NCBI RefSeq assembly: GCF_014237835.1
Contig: NZ_JACJVI010000014.1
Location: forward strand, 62,001 to 126,000
DNA length: 64,000 nucleotides
Direction of reading: 5' to 3'
Origin: Rhizobium sp. AQ_MP
GTDB lineage: Bacteria; Pseudomonadota; Alphaproteobacteria; Rhizobiales; Rhizobiaceae
The number at the start of each line of letters is the position of its first letter. Position 1 is the first letter of the stretch. A program made the translations under genes and the position numbers. Shown here one piece after another: positions 1 through 12,094 of the stretch. Under the pieces are notes generated by a model that saw only the letters and a program-made list of their open reading frames with translations, ran no database searches and had not been told where the DNA came from.

Positions 1-964
1 GATGGCCGATCCGACACTCACCGAAGCGATCACCGAAGACGAAGCACCGATGATCGAGGCGCTGATTGCCACCCATGGCGCCCAGCAGGTCGCTGCAGCC
101 TTCCTGCGCCTGCAGCGTGGCAATCGCTCGGCACCGGAAGACCTGATCCCCGTCAGCCTCGAAGCCGGCAAGGCCCGCAAGGAGCCCGACTACGCAAATC
201 CCGCTAGCGCCGTCACCAAGCCGCGCGGCGATTTTGGCCCGAGCGTCTGGTTCTCCGTCTCCGTCGGCCGTCGTCAGAATGCCGAACCGCGCTGGCTGAT
301 CCCCATGCTCTGCCGCAACGGCAATATCACCAAGAACGAGATTGGCGCGATCAAGATGCAGCCGGAGGAAACCTTCGTGGAGATCGCCGCAAACGCGCTC
401 GACACCTTCCTTGGCGCACTCGGCCCGAACAAGGCCCTGGAGCGCGGCATCACGCTCGCTCAGCTCCCCGGTACGCCGGACTTTTCGGCTCCGCCCAAGG
501 AGCGTGCCCCGCGCCCGCCGCGCGAGGAGGGTGACCGCAGGCCCTACAGCGAGAAGAAGGCCTATGGCGACCGCAAGTCGGAGGACCGCAAACCCTTTGG
601 CGATCGCAAGCCCTATGGTGACAAGGCTCCATATGGCGAGAAGAAGTCCTACGGTGACAAGAAGCCCTACGCCCGCAAGGCCGAAGGCGCCGAACGTCCG
701 CGCGACAGCATGGCCGTGACCGATGCCGAGGTCTGGGGCGACGCGCCGGCAAAGCCGAAGCGCAACGACTGGAGCGACGACAAGCCCGCCTTCAAGAAGA
801 AGCCGAAGGGCGCTTCGAACGCCTGGGACAAGCCGGCAAAGCCGGAATGGACGGGCAAGCCAAAAGGCGACAAGCCGGCCTTTGCCGGCAAGCCCAAGGG
901 CAAGTTCGATGATCGTGGTGCCACCGCCGGTCCGAAGAAGAAGAGCTTCAAGCCCAAGGGCTGA
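1..964 (+). CDS. DEAD-box ATP-dependent RNA helicase, C-terminal part (5' end outside window)
   Basis: Only the last 320 or so residues are in the window; the ATG at position 2 is probably internal, because no helicase core motifs are present. Visible residues about 80-150 (GPSVWFSVSVGRR ... FLGAL) resemble the DbpA-type RNA-binding domain found at the end of rhizobial DEAD-box helicases. It is followed by a basic, disordered tail made of repeated KPYGDK/KKPYGE-like units and further Lys/Pro/Gly-rich sequence ending SFKPKG. Such tails bind RNA non-specifically, so a role in ribosome assembly or RNA remodelling is inferred. The helicase identity itself is inferred from the C-terminal domain, since the ATPase core is outside the window. 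Confidence 0.8.
   Translation, partial: MADPTLTEAITEDEAPMIEALIATHGAQQVAAAFLRLQRGNRSAPEDLIPVSLEAGKARKEPDYANPASAVTKPRGDFGPSVWFSVSVGRRQNAEPRWLIPMLCRNGNITKNEIGAIKMQPEETFVEIAANALDTFLGALGPNKALERGITLAQLPGTPDFSAPPKERAPRPPREEGDRRPYSEKKAYGDRKSEDRKPFGDRKPYGDKAPYGEKKSYGDKKPYARKAEGAERPRDSMAVTDAEVWGDAPAKPKRNDWSDDKPAFKKKPKGASNAWDKPAKPEWTGKPKGDKPAFAGKPKGKFDDRGATAGPKKKSFKPKG
541..680 (+). repeat. In-gene degenerate repeat encoding KPYGDK-like units
   Basis: About nine imperfect tandem units of 5-8 codons (forms such as DRKPFG, DRKPYG, DKAPYG, EKKSYG, DKKPY) lie within the helicase tail. They encode a low-complexity basic, Tyr/Gly-rich stretch and are a likely site of repeat-number variation between strains. 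Confidence 0.7.
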
Positions 965-1048
965 TCCCTTTCGACATCAGGTCGCTGGCTTCGGCAATAG
1001 GCACTCAATGTGAGAGATAGCGCCTTCTGTTCCCCAGGAACGGAACAA

Positions 1049-1090
1049 CCACCGTCCCTTTCGCATTTCCTGCGGGGCAAGGGACGGTGG
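1049..1090 (+). promoter_or_regulatory. 12-bp perfect stem-loop just upstream of the TIGR02587 gene
   Basis: CCACCGTCCCTT (1049-1060) and its exact reverse complement AAGGGACGGTGG (1079-1090) enclose an 18-base loop that holds a smaller CGCA/TGCG stem. The right arm ends 4 bases before the ATG at 1095 and contains the only purine-rich stretch that could act as ribosome site. It could end the helicase transcript (there is no U-run, so this is weak) or mask the ribosome site of the next gene. Confidence 0.55.
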
Positions 1091-1094
1091 AACA

Positions 1095-1949
1095 ATGGCA
1101 GTCGCTGAGAAGAATGATGCCGATCAGGCTCACGCAAGGCGCTTTCTCGTCGGTCTCGCGCGTGGCGGTGCAGGCGCTCTGCTCTTTTCCATACCGATGC
1201 TGATGACCATGGAGATGTGGTTCCTAGGCTTCTACATGGAGCGCGAACGGCTTCTCCTCTTGCTCGTCCTGAACGTGCCGCTTCTCGTCTGCCTGTCGCA
1301 TCGTATTGGCTTTGAACGCACGACCACCTGGCGCCAGTCGGCCAGGGACGCGATCGTCGCCTATGGCATGGGCGTGGCGGCGAGCGCTCTGATCCTCCTG
1401 TTGCTCGGCGTCATCAAGCTCGCCATGGCGCCGCGTGAATGGGTTGGCATGATCGCGCTGCAGGCCGTGCCCGCGAGCATCGGCGCCTTGCTCGGCCGCA
1501 GCCAGCTCAGCATGCGCGAGGAAGATGACGACGACGGGTCGGACGAGAGCAGCGAAACGTCCTATGCCACCGAACTCTTCATGATGGCCGTCGGAGCACT
1601 TTACCTGTCACTCAATCTGGCGCCCACGGAGGAGATGATCCTCCTCGCCTACAAGATGACCGTCTGGCACGCCCTGTCCTTGCTGCTGCTCTCCCTGCTT
1701 CTGATGCATGGCTTCGTCTATGCGCTTTCCTTCAAGGGCAGCCACAGCCTTGAGGCAGGCACGCCGGTCTGGCATGCCTTCATTCGCTTCACCCTGCCCG
1801 GTTACGTTCTCGCTCTGGCGGTCAGCCTCTACACCCTCTGGACCTTCGGCCGGCTCGATGACCTCGGCACAACCGAAGCGCTCCTGACGGTCATCGTTCT
1901 CGGCTTCCCGGCAGCCATCGGCGCGGCCGCCGCCCGTCTCATCCTGTGA
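1095..1949 (+). CDS. TIGR02587 family integral membrane protein (DUF2391-like)
   Basis: The 284-residue polytopic membrane protein matches my recollection of the TIGR02587 family, whose function is unknown. Hydrophobic segments lie near residues 24-45, 52-70, 88-112, 117-133, 160-180, 188-212, 228-250 and 262-283. A strongly acidic cytosolic-type loop (EEDDDDGSDESSE, about 142-154) sits in the middle. The next gene encodes a TIGR02588 protein, and the two families are known to occur as a tandem pair, so they probably act together in the membrane. The start ATG lies directly after a strong stem-loop. No catalytic motif is recognisable. Confidence 0.8.
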   Translation: MAVAEKNDADQAHARRFLVGLARGGAGALLFSIPMLMTMEMWFLGFYMERERLLLLLVLNVPLLVCLSHRIGFERTTTWRQSARDAIVAYGMGVAASALILLLLGVIKLAMAPREWVGMIALQAVPASIGALLGRSQLSMREEDDDDGSDESSETSYATELFMMAVGALYLSLNLAPTEEMILLAYKMTVWHALSLLLLSLLLMHGFVYALSFKGSHSLEAGTPVWHAFIRFTLPGYVLALAVSLYTLWTFGRLDDLGTTEALLTVIVLGFPAAIGAAAARLIL

Positions 1950-1960
1950 GGAATGATGCC

Positions 1961-2371
1961 ATGACCCGGACAGGTTCAAGCAAACAGTTAGAAGCCATCC
2001 GACCCAACTGGATTGAATGGCTGACGGGCCTCGTTGCCACCCTGCTTGTCCTTGCGATGATGGGCTGGATCCTCTTCGAGGCGGCAACCTCTTCCGATCG
2101 CCCTCCCGAACTCGCGGCCAGGATCGTCGCCATTGATCAGGTGGCACCCGGCTGGCGGGTGATGGTCGAGGTCGACAACAGGGGTGACCAAGCCGCTGCG
2201 GCAGTGGAGGTCAAGGCCACGCTCGAAAACAGCGCCGACGTGTTGGAGGAAGCGACGCTGACATTCGACTATGTCGCGGCTGGATCGAGTGCGCGCGGAG
2301 GACTGATGCTGATGAACAATCCGTCCGACGGCCTACTGAAAATTGTGCCATCCAGCTTCACGGAGCCATGA
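1961..2371 (+). CDS. TIGR02588 family membrane-anchored protein
   Basis: A protein of 136 residues from the ATG at 1961. An in-frame GTG at 1946 overlaps the previous stop, but GAGGA at 1948-1952 is well spaced for the ATG. One transmembrane helix (about residues 20-41) is followed by an extracytoplasmic domain of about 95 residues that looks like a single beta-sandwich (VMVEVDNRGDQAAAAVEVK ...). It is the usual partner of TIGR02587, and the 11-base gap implies one transcript. The function of the pair is unknown. Pairing and topology suggest a small envelope complex; this is inference. Confidence 0.8.
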   Translation: MTRTGSSKQLEAIRPNWIEWLTGLVATLLVLAMMGWILFEAATSSDRPPELAARIVAIDQVAPGWRVMVEVDNRGDQAAAAVEVKATLENSADVLEEATLTFDYVAAGSSARGGLMLMNNPSDGLLKIVPSSFTEP

Positions 2372-2618
2372 GCGTCCCGATCCAGGACGAAGATGGTGTC
2401 AATCACAGGTTACACATTCATTGAAACTTAATTTTTCGATGAGTAAAACTAGTAGGGGTTCAAATTGGCCCTTTACTGCATAGGTTGTAGTCGCCACTTT
2501 GGCGCGAGACAGATGCGGGGTACCGGCTTTCGGGAAATCTAGACGCCAGCCGCCACGAGATTTTCACTCGCGGCGTAGAAATGTTTGTCCTTTCAAGTCT
2601 TATTGCGTGGTCGAGCGG

Positions 2619-3464
2619 ATGTTGAAAAAACAGATTGAAGCATGGGTGATCCGCGATATTGGCGCGACGGAGTTCGACCACTGGGATCCCGTATTGCGGT
2701 TCGCGACCCGCCTCTCCGTGCGCACATCCATCATTGCGAGCATCATGGTCGCGGGCATACTCACTCTGCTGCACGCCCTTGATGTTCTTCTCAACCCGTT
2801 GGCACGCGATTTGCTCATCGGCTGCGGGATCGCCCTGGTTGTATCCTTTACGCTCACCATGCTGTGCTCGATGTACATGGGCTACGCGGTCATCCACCTG
2901 GCCCGGACGCGTCTCGAATTCCAGCAGATGAGCCGGACCGACATGCTCTCGGGCCTTCTGAACCGCCGGGCCTTCATTGAGGACGTTTCGACAGTCGAAC
3001 GCGGTCAGCTCCTGATCCTCGACATTGACCGCTTCAAACACATCAATGATCGTTACGGCCACATGGCCGGAGACGACGTGATCGTATCGGTTGCCGGTAC
3101 CATCGCCCAGGTCGTCGGCCAGCCGCATATGGTCGCCCGCATCGGGGGCGAGGAGTTCGCCGTGCTTTTCCGAGATGCCGATTTTGCAGAAGCACAGTTG
3201 ATCGCGGAAAAGCTCCGGCGCAGCATTGCCAATCGCCCCGTGGAGGCCTTCCACCAGACGATCGCAGTGACCGTATCAGGCGGGATCGCAGACATCACGC
3301 CCTTGCGGGATTTTTCGGCGGTCTACGCCGCCGCAGATCGCGCCTTGTACCTTGCCAAATCCTCGGGCCGCAATCGCATTGTCCATGAACGGGACCTGAT
3401 GCGCGGCGCCTACATCGAACCCATGTCGCCCGACAGACCGGATGCCGCCATCAGCGTGGCGTGA
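2619..3464 (+). CDS. Membrane-bound diguanylate cyclase (GGDEF), paralogue of the one in the dcw cluster
   Basis: The protein of 281 residues has two hydrophobic helices (about 36-58 and 66-92), a short linker and one GGDEF domain with SRTDMLSGLLNRRAF, DIDRFKHINDRYGH and the active-site signature GGEEF at 176-180. It should convert two GTP into c-di-GMP at the inner membrane. The allosteric RxxD I-site is absent (GQPH at that place), so product feedback is not expected. The ATG at 2619 was chosen because the longer frame from 2499 adds an Arg-rich, non-conserved leader. It is convergent with ligA, with one base between stops. The architecture and N-terminal WVIR motif match the cyclase at 17300-18154. 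Confidence 0.88.
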   Translation: MLKKQIEAWVIRDIGATEFDHWDPVLRFATRLSVRTSIIASIMVAGILTLLHALDVLLNPLARDLLIGCGIALVVSFTLTMLCSMYMGYAVIHLARTRLEFQQMSRTDMLSGLLNRRAFIEDVSTVERGQLLILDIDRFKHINDRYGHMAGDDVIVSVAGTIAQVVGQPHMVARIGGEEFAVLFRDADFAEAQLIAEKLRRSIANRPVEAFHQTIAVTVSGGIADITPLRDFSAVYAAADRALYLAKSSGRNRIVHERDLMRGAYIEPMSPDRPDAAISVA

Positions 3465-3465
3465 C

Positions 3466-6573
<3,108 letters not shown>

Positions 6574-6577
<4 letters not shown>

Positions 6578-8022
6578 AGATAGGGCGATCCGAGCCAGAA
6601 CAAGCGGTCGATAAGCCGGTTCGGCAACGAGCGCGCCTTCAGGGCCTCGAGCGTGAGTTGTTGAGCCGTCGCAATCCTTTTGTCGATCCCGTCAGAGATC
6701 TGCTCGGCGAAGAGGCGGTCATAGACCTCCAGGTCGATCTCGAAGTTCAGTCGAAGAGAGCGGGCATCGAGGTTCGACGAACCGACGAAACACCATTGCC
6801 GGTCGATCACCATGAGCTTCGAATGGTCAAACGGCCCGGTGGAAAAATGCACCCGGCAGCCTTCCCTGAGGATCTGGTCGAACTGGCCCATCATGGCCCG
6901 CGCCACGATCGCGAGATTGTTCTGCGAGGGAACGATCACATCGACCTGCACACCCCGCCTTGCGGCAGTATTCAGCGCTGCAATGAAGGTCGTGTCGGGC
7001 AGAAAGTAAGGCGATACGATCCGGATCGAATGCTCCGCCACCGAGAAGGCGCCAAGCAGCAGACGATGGTTGGTCTCGATATGCGTATCCGGCCCCGACA
7101 CCACGGCACGGATAGCCACCCCTGCCCCCGGCACCGCGTCCCTCAGCTGTACGCGCCATTCAGGTCCCAGCAGGACCTCGCCCGTCTCGAAATGCCAGTC
7201 TTCGGCGGCAACCGCCAGGATGTCGGCGACGACGGGGCCGGTAACGCAAAAATGCGTGTCACGAGACGCGTCCGGCCCGGCAAAGGCGGCGCGTATGTTC
7301 ATACCTCCGACGAAGCCAATCGCCCCGTCGACCACAAGGATCTTCCGGTGCGTCCGCAAATTCGCATAGGGCAACCGGAGACCCATGATGACCTGACCGT
7401 TGAAGGTCGCAACCGGGACGCCACCCTGTTCGAGATGACCGATAATGCTTGGCACGCTATAGCGAGCCCCGACGGCGTCGACGACCACCCGCACAGCGAC
7501 GCCACGCCGATGTGCCGCGATCAGGCAGTCGGCGACGCGCAGGCCGATCGGATCTCGATCGAAGATATAGGTTTCGAGAATGATGCTGTGTTCTGCCGCC
7601 TCGATCGCTTGGCACATGGCGTCGAAGGCTTCGTCTCCTGCCGACAGCAGGGTGATGCGGTTGCCGGACGAAAGCGGGTGGCGGGTGACCCTGTCGCCAA
7701 GCAGTTTCATCTGGCCGAACCGAGTGCCGTACCGATCTGCAACCGTGTCACCGCTCACCGCATAGAGCGACAGGTTGCGCCAGATTTCGTCCAGTTCCAG
7801 AGCCCGTCTTGAGATCAACGTCGCGCGCCGGATCCGATTGATACCCGCGACCGCGTAGATCATCGCCCCGACCAGCGGAGAGAGGATGATGATGCCCACC
7901 CAACCGAGAGCGGACCGGACTTCGCGTTTGGTCATCGCCGCATGGGTTGCCGCCACCGTCCCGAACACGACGGAGAGCACGGCCAGCGTTTCAGCCCAGT
8001 AGATCTGGATCAGTTCCAACAT
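6574..8022 (-). CDS. cls: Cardiolipin synthase, phospholipase D family
   Basis: The 482-residue inner-membrane enzyme condenses two phosphatidylglycerols to cardiolipin and glycerol. It has two N-terminal hydrophobic helices (about 8-28 and 42-61) and two PLD catalytic repeats: HRKILVVD (His225, Lys227, Asp232) and HSKLMVID (His400, Lys402, Asp407), each followed by the usual GG/GS-N motif (VGGMN, VGSSN). The length is typical of ClsA-type enzymes (480-490). It lies between recN and the EEP gene, overlapping the latter by four bases. Confidence 0.95.
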
Positions 8023-8080
8023 GAAGCGGCAACGAAACAGGTTTCAGTTTGGAAGGCAACGGGTGCCGCGGGCAAAAGCG

Positions 8081-9754
8081 TCACTCGCCTGCGGCCAGGA
8101 GCTTGGCGGCGGCGGCCCGCGCCTCATCGGTCACCGAGGCTCCGGCCAGCATGCGGGCAATCTCTTCCTTGCGATGCTCCGGCTCCATGATGGCGACGCG
8201 GGTCGCGATCTTGTCGCCGGCGTCACCCGTCGGCCCCTTGGAGATGAGGAAATGCGTGGAGGCGCGCGCCGCCACTTGCGGCGCATGCGTGACCGAAAGC
8301 ACCTGGACCTTCGCGGCGAGCCGCTTCAGCCGCTGACCAATCGCATCCGCCACGGCGCCGCCGACGCCTGTGTCGATTTCATCGAAAACGAGTGTCGGCG
8401 CAGACCCACGATCGGCCAGCGCCACCTTGAGTGCCAGCAGAAAGCGCGAGAGCTCGCCTCCCGAAGCGACCTTCATGATGGGTCCCGGACGTGTGCCGGG
8501 ATTGGTCTGGACATGGAATTCGACGGTATCGATTCCGTCGGCAGTCGCATTTTCGGGATCTGCTGCCACTTCGACCATGAACCGCGCACGCTCGAGCTTC
8601 AGCGCCGGCAACTCCTGCATGACCGCATCGGCGAGCGCCTGAGCCGCGTTCTGTCGTTTGGCCGAAAGCTGCTGGGCAAGATGATCGTAATGCGCTTTCG
8701 TCTCGCGCACGGTGACTTCCAGTTGGCCAAGCCGCTCTTCGCCGGCGTCGAGGTCGGCAAGATCGGCGACCATCTTTTCTGCCAGCGCCGGCAGGTCGGC
8801 CACTGCGACGGAGTACTTGCGGCCGGCAGCCCTCAAGGCAAACAGCCGCTCCTCCACCCGCTCCAGCTCGCGCGGATCAAATTCGGTCCGACGCAGAGCC
8901 GCCTCGACTTCCATCTGCGCAGCTGACAGTGTGTCGAGTGCCGAACCGAGCAGTTGCACGGTCTCCTCGAGCAGTCCCGGCGCCTCATGGCTCTTGCGCT
9001 CGAGACGCCGCATCAGCGACGCGATATGCGGCACGGGTGACGCGGTGCCGTTCAGGAATTCGGAAGCCTCGGCGATATCGCCAGCGATACGCTCGGACTT
9101 CTGCATGGCAGAACGTCGCTCGGCGAGTTCGTCCTCCTCGCCGTCGAGCGGGGACAGACCTTCGAGCTCCTCGACGGAGGCACGCAGATAGTCGGCCTCG
9201 CGTGCGGCAGCCTCGACCTTCGCCTTATGCGTCTTGAAGGCCCGCTCGGCATCGCGCCAGCGGCGATAGCTTTCTCCGAGATCCAGCGCCTCGTCGGTCA
9301 ACCCGGCAAAGGCGTCGAGCAGCATTCGATGCGCGTCCGTATCGATCAGAGCACGGTCGTCATGCTGGCCATGGATCTCGACCAGGAGCTGCCCGACCTG
9401 ACGCATCAGCTGCACGCTGACCGGCTGGTCGTTGATATAGGCGCGCGTGCGGCCGTCGGCCGACTGGACCCTTCGAAAGATCAGATCCCCATCATCGTCG
9501 ACACCATTGCCTTTGAGCAAGGTTCGGGCCGGATGGCCGCCACCGACGTCGAAGACAGCCGTAACCTGACCCTTGTCCTCGCCATGGCGCACCAGCGAGC
9601 CGTCGCCGCGGCCGCCGAGTGCCAGCGACAGACTGTCGAGCAGGATGGATTTGCCTGCGCCGGTTTCACCGGTGAGCACGGAAAGGCCCGTTTCGAAGGC
9701 AAGATCGAGCCGCTCGATCAGGACGATATCGCGGATCGACAGCTGGACCAGCAT
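8081..9754 (-). CDS. recN: DNA repair protein RecN (SMC-like ATPase)
   Basis: At 557 residues this is a full-length RecN, used in recombinational repair of double-strand breaks. Walker A GETGAGKS lies at residues 29-36, the long central coiled-coil region at about 155-350, and the C-terminal ABC signature SGGELSRFLLALK is followed by Walker B LVFDEIDTGVGG and the H-loop VLSVTHAPQVAA. It lies downstream of bamD on the same strand (about 30 bases apart), as in other alphaproteobacteria. No LexA site was searched for quantitatively. Confidence 0.97.
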   Translation of the reverse strand: MLVQLSIRDIVLIERLDLAFETGLSVLTGETGAGKSILLDSLSLALGGRGDGSLVRHGEDKGQVTAVFDVGGGHPARTLLKGNGVDDDGDLIFRRVQSADGRTRAYINDQPVSVQLMRQVGQLLVEIHGQHDDRALIDTDAHRMLLDAFAGLTDEALDLGESYRRWRDAERAFKTHKAKVEAAAREADYLRASVEELEGLSPLDGEEDELAERRSAMQKSERIAGDIAEASEFLNGTASPVPHIASLMRRLERKSHEAPGLLEETVQLLGSALDTLSAAQMEVEAALRRTEFDPRELERVEERLFALRAAGRKYSVAVADLPALAEKMVADLADLDAGEERLGQLEVTVRETKAHYDHLAQQLSAKRQNAAQALADAVMQELPALKLERARFMVEVAADPENATADGIDTVEFHVQTNPGTRPGPIMKVASGGELSRFLLALKVALADRGSAPTLVFDEIDTGVGGAVADAIGQRLKRLAAKVQVLSVTHAPQVAARASTHFLISKGPTGDAGDKIATRVAIMEPEHRKEEIARMLAGASVTDEARAAAAKLLAAGE

Positions 9755-9787
9755 GGGCTCAGGATCTCACTTGGTGACGAAGGACCG

Positions 9788-10654
9788 TCAGGTCCCGATC
9801 AGCAGTCTGCGGCCGGCGCGGGTAATCCACGAACCGGCATTCTCACGCGGCTCCAGACCACCCTTCTGCAGAAGCGCATAGCTGTCTGCATACCACTGGC
9901 TGTCCGGGTAGTTGTGGCCCAGAACAGCGGCAGCCGCCTGTGCCTCGGAGACGACACCCATGGCAAAATAGGCTTCGACAAGACGTGCAAGCGCCTCTTC
10001 GATCTGGTTGGTGTTCGGATATTCCTCGACCACCACGCGGAAACGCGAGACGGCTGCAAGATATTCCTTACGCTCCAGATAGTAACGACCGACCTGCATC
10101 TCCTTGCCGGCAAGCTGGTCACGGGCAAAGCGGATCTTCGCCTGCGCGTCGTCGACATATTCGGAATCAGGGAATTCGTTGACCACGCGCTGCATCGCCT
10201 CGATGGTCTTCACCGAATTGCGCTGGTCCTGCGTGACGCTCGAAATTTGCTTCCAGTAGGCAAGACCGACAAGATACTGAGCATATGCCGCGTCCTCGGA
10301 CTTCGGATACAGGCTCAGATAGCGGTTACCGGTCGCAATCGCATCGGGGTAACGGCCAAGACGATACTTCGTGAAGGTGCTCATGACGAGCGCCTTGCGC
10401 GACCATTCGGAGAACGGGTTCTGCGCATCCACGGCATCGAACTTGCGCGACGCCTCGGCCATATTGCCCGCCTTGATGTTGGCGAGACCCTGGTTGTAGA
10501 GAACTTCCGGCGGCTCAGTCTCGGCAGCCAGCTTGCTGATGTCGATGTCCGGGTCGCTCTGGCATCCAGCGAGCACGGCACCCAGTGACAACATCACACT
10601 TACGCCTGCAACTCGCACGGCTTTCTTCACAACGACCGATCCCACATGATTCAT
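9788..10654 (-). CDS. bamD: Outer membrane assembly lipoprotein BamD
   Basis: The 288-residue lipoprotein belongs to the BAM complex, which inserts beta-barrel proteins. The signal peptide ends in a lipobox, LAGC with Cys31 as lipidated residue. The mature part consists of TPR-like repeats ([23 protein letters not shown] is the start of the first; later [27 protein letters not shown]). The ATG at 10654 is chosen because it places a normal n-region before the lipobox; a TTG at 10702 would add 16 residues. It stands between lpxC and recN, the usual alphaproteobacterial position. Confidence 0.94.
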   Translation of the reverse strand: MNHVGSVVVKKAVRVAGVSVMLSLGAVLAGCQSDPDIDISKLAAETEPPEVLYNQGLANIKAGNMAEASRKFDAVDAQNPFSEWSRKALVMSTFTKYRLGRYPDAIATGNRYLSLYPKSEDAAYAQYLVGLAYWKQISSVTQDQRNSVKTIEAMQRVVNEFPDSEYVDDAQAKIRFARDQLAGKEMQVGRYYLERKEYLAAVSRFRVVVEEYPNTNQIEEALARLVEAYFAMGVVSEAQAAAAVLGHNYPDSQWYADSYALLQKGGLEPRENAGSWITRAGRRLLIGT

Positions 10655-10818
10655 TCGAAATGATCCCGATTGCAGCGCCGCTTGAAAAACCGTCGCCTTC
10701 AACTGGCGTTTCTAGCCACAAAAGCGGCACGAGGGCAACGCAGTGATATGACTTTAACGCATTTTTGTGGCAGGACGCTCACAAAGTCACCTGTTGCACC
10801 ATCCTGTCATCACCCAGC

Positions 10819-10848
10819 AAAAACGCCGGCCTCACGAGGAGCCGGCGT
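10819..10848 (-). terminator. Rho-independent terminator of lpxC
   Basis: On the minus strand the arms ACGCCGGC and GCCGGCGT (8 bp, positions 10848-10841 and 10830-10823) enclose a 10-base loop and are followed by TTTTGC. It begins 28 bases beyond the lpxC stop, so lpxC transcription probably ends before bamD. Confidence 0.8.
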
Positions 10849-10875
10849 CGTAGTCTTGGCACGTCCAGGCTTTGC

Positions 10876-11832
10876 TCAAGCCGACCAGGGCGCAAATTCC
10901 GGAACCTGGACCGGAACAAACTCGCGGGCACGAACCTGATGGCTGCGGCTCGGAGCTTCGACGACCTCGTAGGCGGTCGGATCACTGAGCAGAGCCTTCA
11001 GCGCATTGGCATTCATTTTGTGACCGCCGCGATAGGAGCGATAGCAGCCGATGAACTGGGCCCCGGCAAGCGCCAGATCGCCGACGGCGTCGAGCGTCTT
11101 GTGGCGGACGAATTCGTCCCCCTCGTAACGCAGGCCTTCGACATTGATCACCGTATCATCGTCGGAAATTACGACGGAATTCTCCAGGGACGAACCAAGC
11201 GCAAAGCCCGCAGCCCAGAGACGCTCGACATCGCGCATGAAGCCGAAGGTGCGGGCGCGCGACAGTTCCCTCTTGAAGGTTTCTGCAGTCAGGTCGCCTT
11301 CCCACTTCTGTCTGCCGATCAGCTTGCTGTCGAAATCGATCTCGACCTCGAATCGCGTGCCGTCATAGGGACGGAACTCGGACCAGGACGATCCTGATTC
11401 GATGCGGACAGGCTTGGTGACGCGGATATAGCGGCGCTTCACGCCCAGATTGGTAATCCCCACCTGCTCGATGGCATCGATAAAGACCTCCGAGCTGCCG
11501 TCCATGATCGGCATTTCGGCGCCGTCCACCTCGACGATCACGTTGTCTAGGCCCAGTGCATAAAGCGCGGCCATAACATGCTCGATGGTTGCCACAGAAC
11601 GGGCAGGATTGGTGCCTAGAACGGTGCAAAGGTCGGTATTGCCGACATGCGCCGATACGGCGCGATATTCACTGGTGGAACAGTCATCGTGCTGACGCAC
11701 GAAGATGATCCCTGTCCCGGCTTCAGCCGGCTGGAAGGTGATCGACACCTCTCGGCCGGAATGAACCCCGATTCCCGTCAGCGTGAGAGGCGCTGCGATC
11801 GTGGTTTGAAATCCGAGCAAAGCAATTGCCAT
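10876..11832 (-). CDS. lpxC: UDP-3-O-acyl-N-acetylglucosamine deacetylase
   Basis: LpxC (318 residues) catalyses the first committed, zinc-dependent step of lipid A synthesis in the cytoplasm. Zinc ligands are visible: His85 in ATIEHVMAAL, and His244 and Asp248 in HKTLDAVGD, with the catalytic His in GGHKMNA further on. The start ATG at 11832 gives MAIALLGFQTT, the usual beginning; the open frame extends upstream to 12207 but that part overlaps the ftsZ terminator and the end of ftsZ and is not LpxC-like. Flanked by terminators on both sides, it is likely transcribed on its own from the gap 11833-12043. Confidence 0.97.
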   Translation of the reverse strand: MAIALLGFQTTIAAPLTLTGIGVHSGREVSITFQPAEAGTGIIFVRQHDDCSTSEYRAVSAHVGNTDLCTVLGTNPARSVATIEHVMAALYALGLDNVIVEVDGAEMPIMDGSSEVFIDAIEQVGITNLGVKRRYIRVTKPVRIESGSSWSEFRPYDGTRFEVEIDFDSKLIGRQKWEGDLTAETFKRELSRARTFGFMRDVERLWAAGFALGSSLENSVVISDDDTVINVEGLRYEGDEFVRHKTLDAVGDLALAGAQFIGCYRSYRGGHKMNANALKALLSDPTAYEVVEAPSRSHQVRAREFVPVQVPEFAPWSA

Positions 11833-12043
11833 TCTGGTAGCCTTACAACTAAAGCGACGAGGCGGTGGATCTGGAGCTTCCCGTCGCAGTCTCTTGTCGA
11901 AGGGGCAGCGCCCCTTGTTTTCGACTTCATACATACGTGTGAGCGAGACGTGAGCCAAATCACTGATTCTTTCGCTTTGTAACGAAGGCAGCCCCCTGTT
12001 TTTCTTGAGGAATTTCGGACCAGAATACCGTGTGTGAAATGCA

Positions 12044-12070
12044 AGAAACCCGGGCCTCACGACCCGGGTT
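12044..12070 (-). terminator. Rho-independent terminator of the ftsQAZ transcript
   Basis: On the minus strand AACCCGGG (12070-12063) pairs with CCCGGGTT (12054-12047) around an 8-base loop, followed by TCTTGC. It lies 25 bases after the ftsZ stop and separates ftsZ from lpxC. The T-tract is short. Confidence 0.7.
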
Positions 12071-12094
12071 CCTTCAGGTGAGTCGCTGATAAGC

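Noticed and set aside
1037-1064. Possible general-stress (EcfG-type) promoter starting with GGAAC before the TIGR02587 gene
   Set aside because: The GGAAC element is present twice but no cGTT-like -10 is found 16-17 bases downstream.
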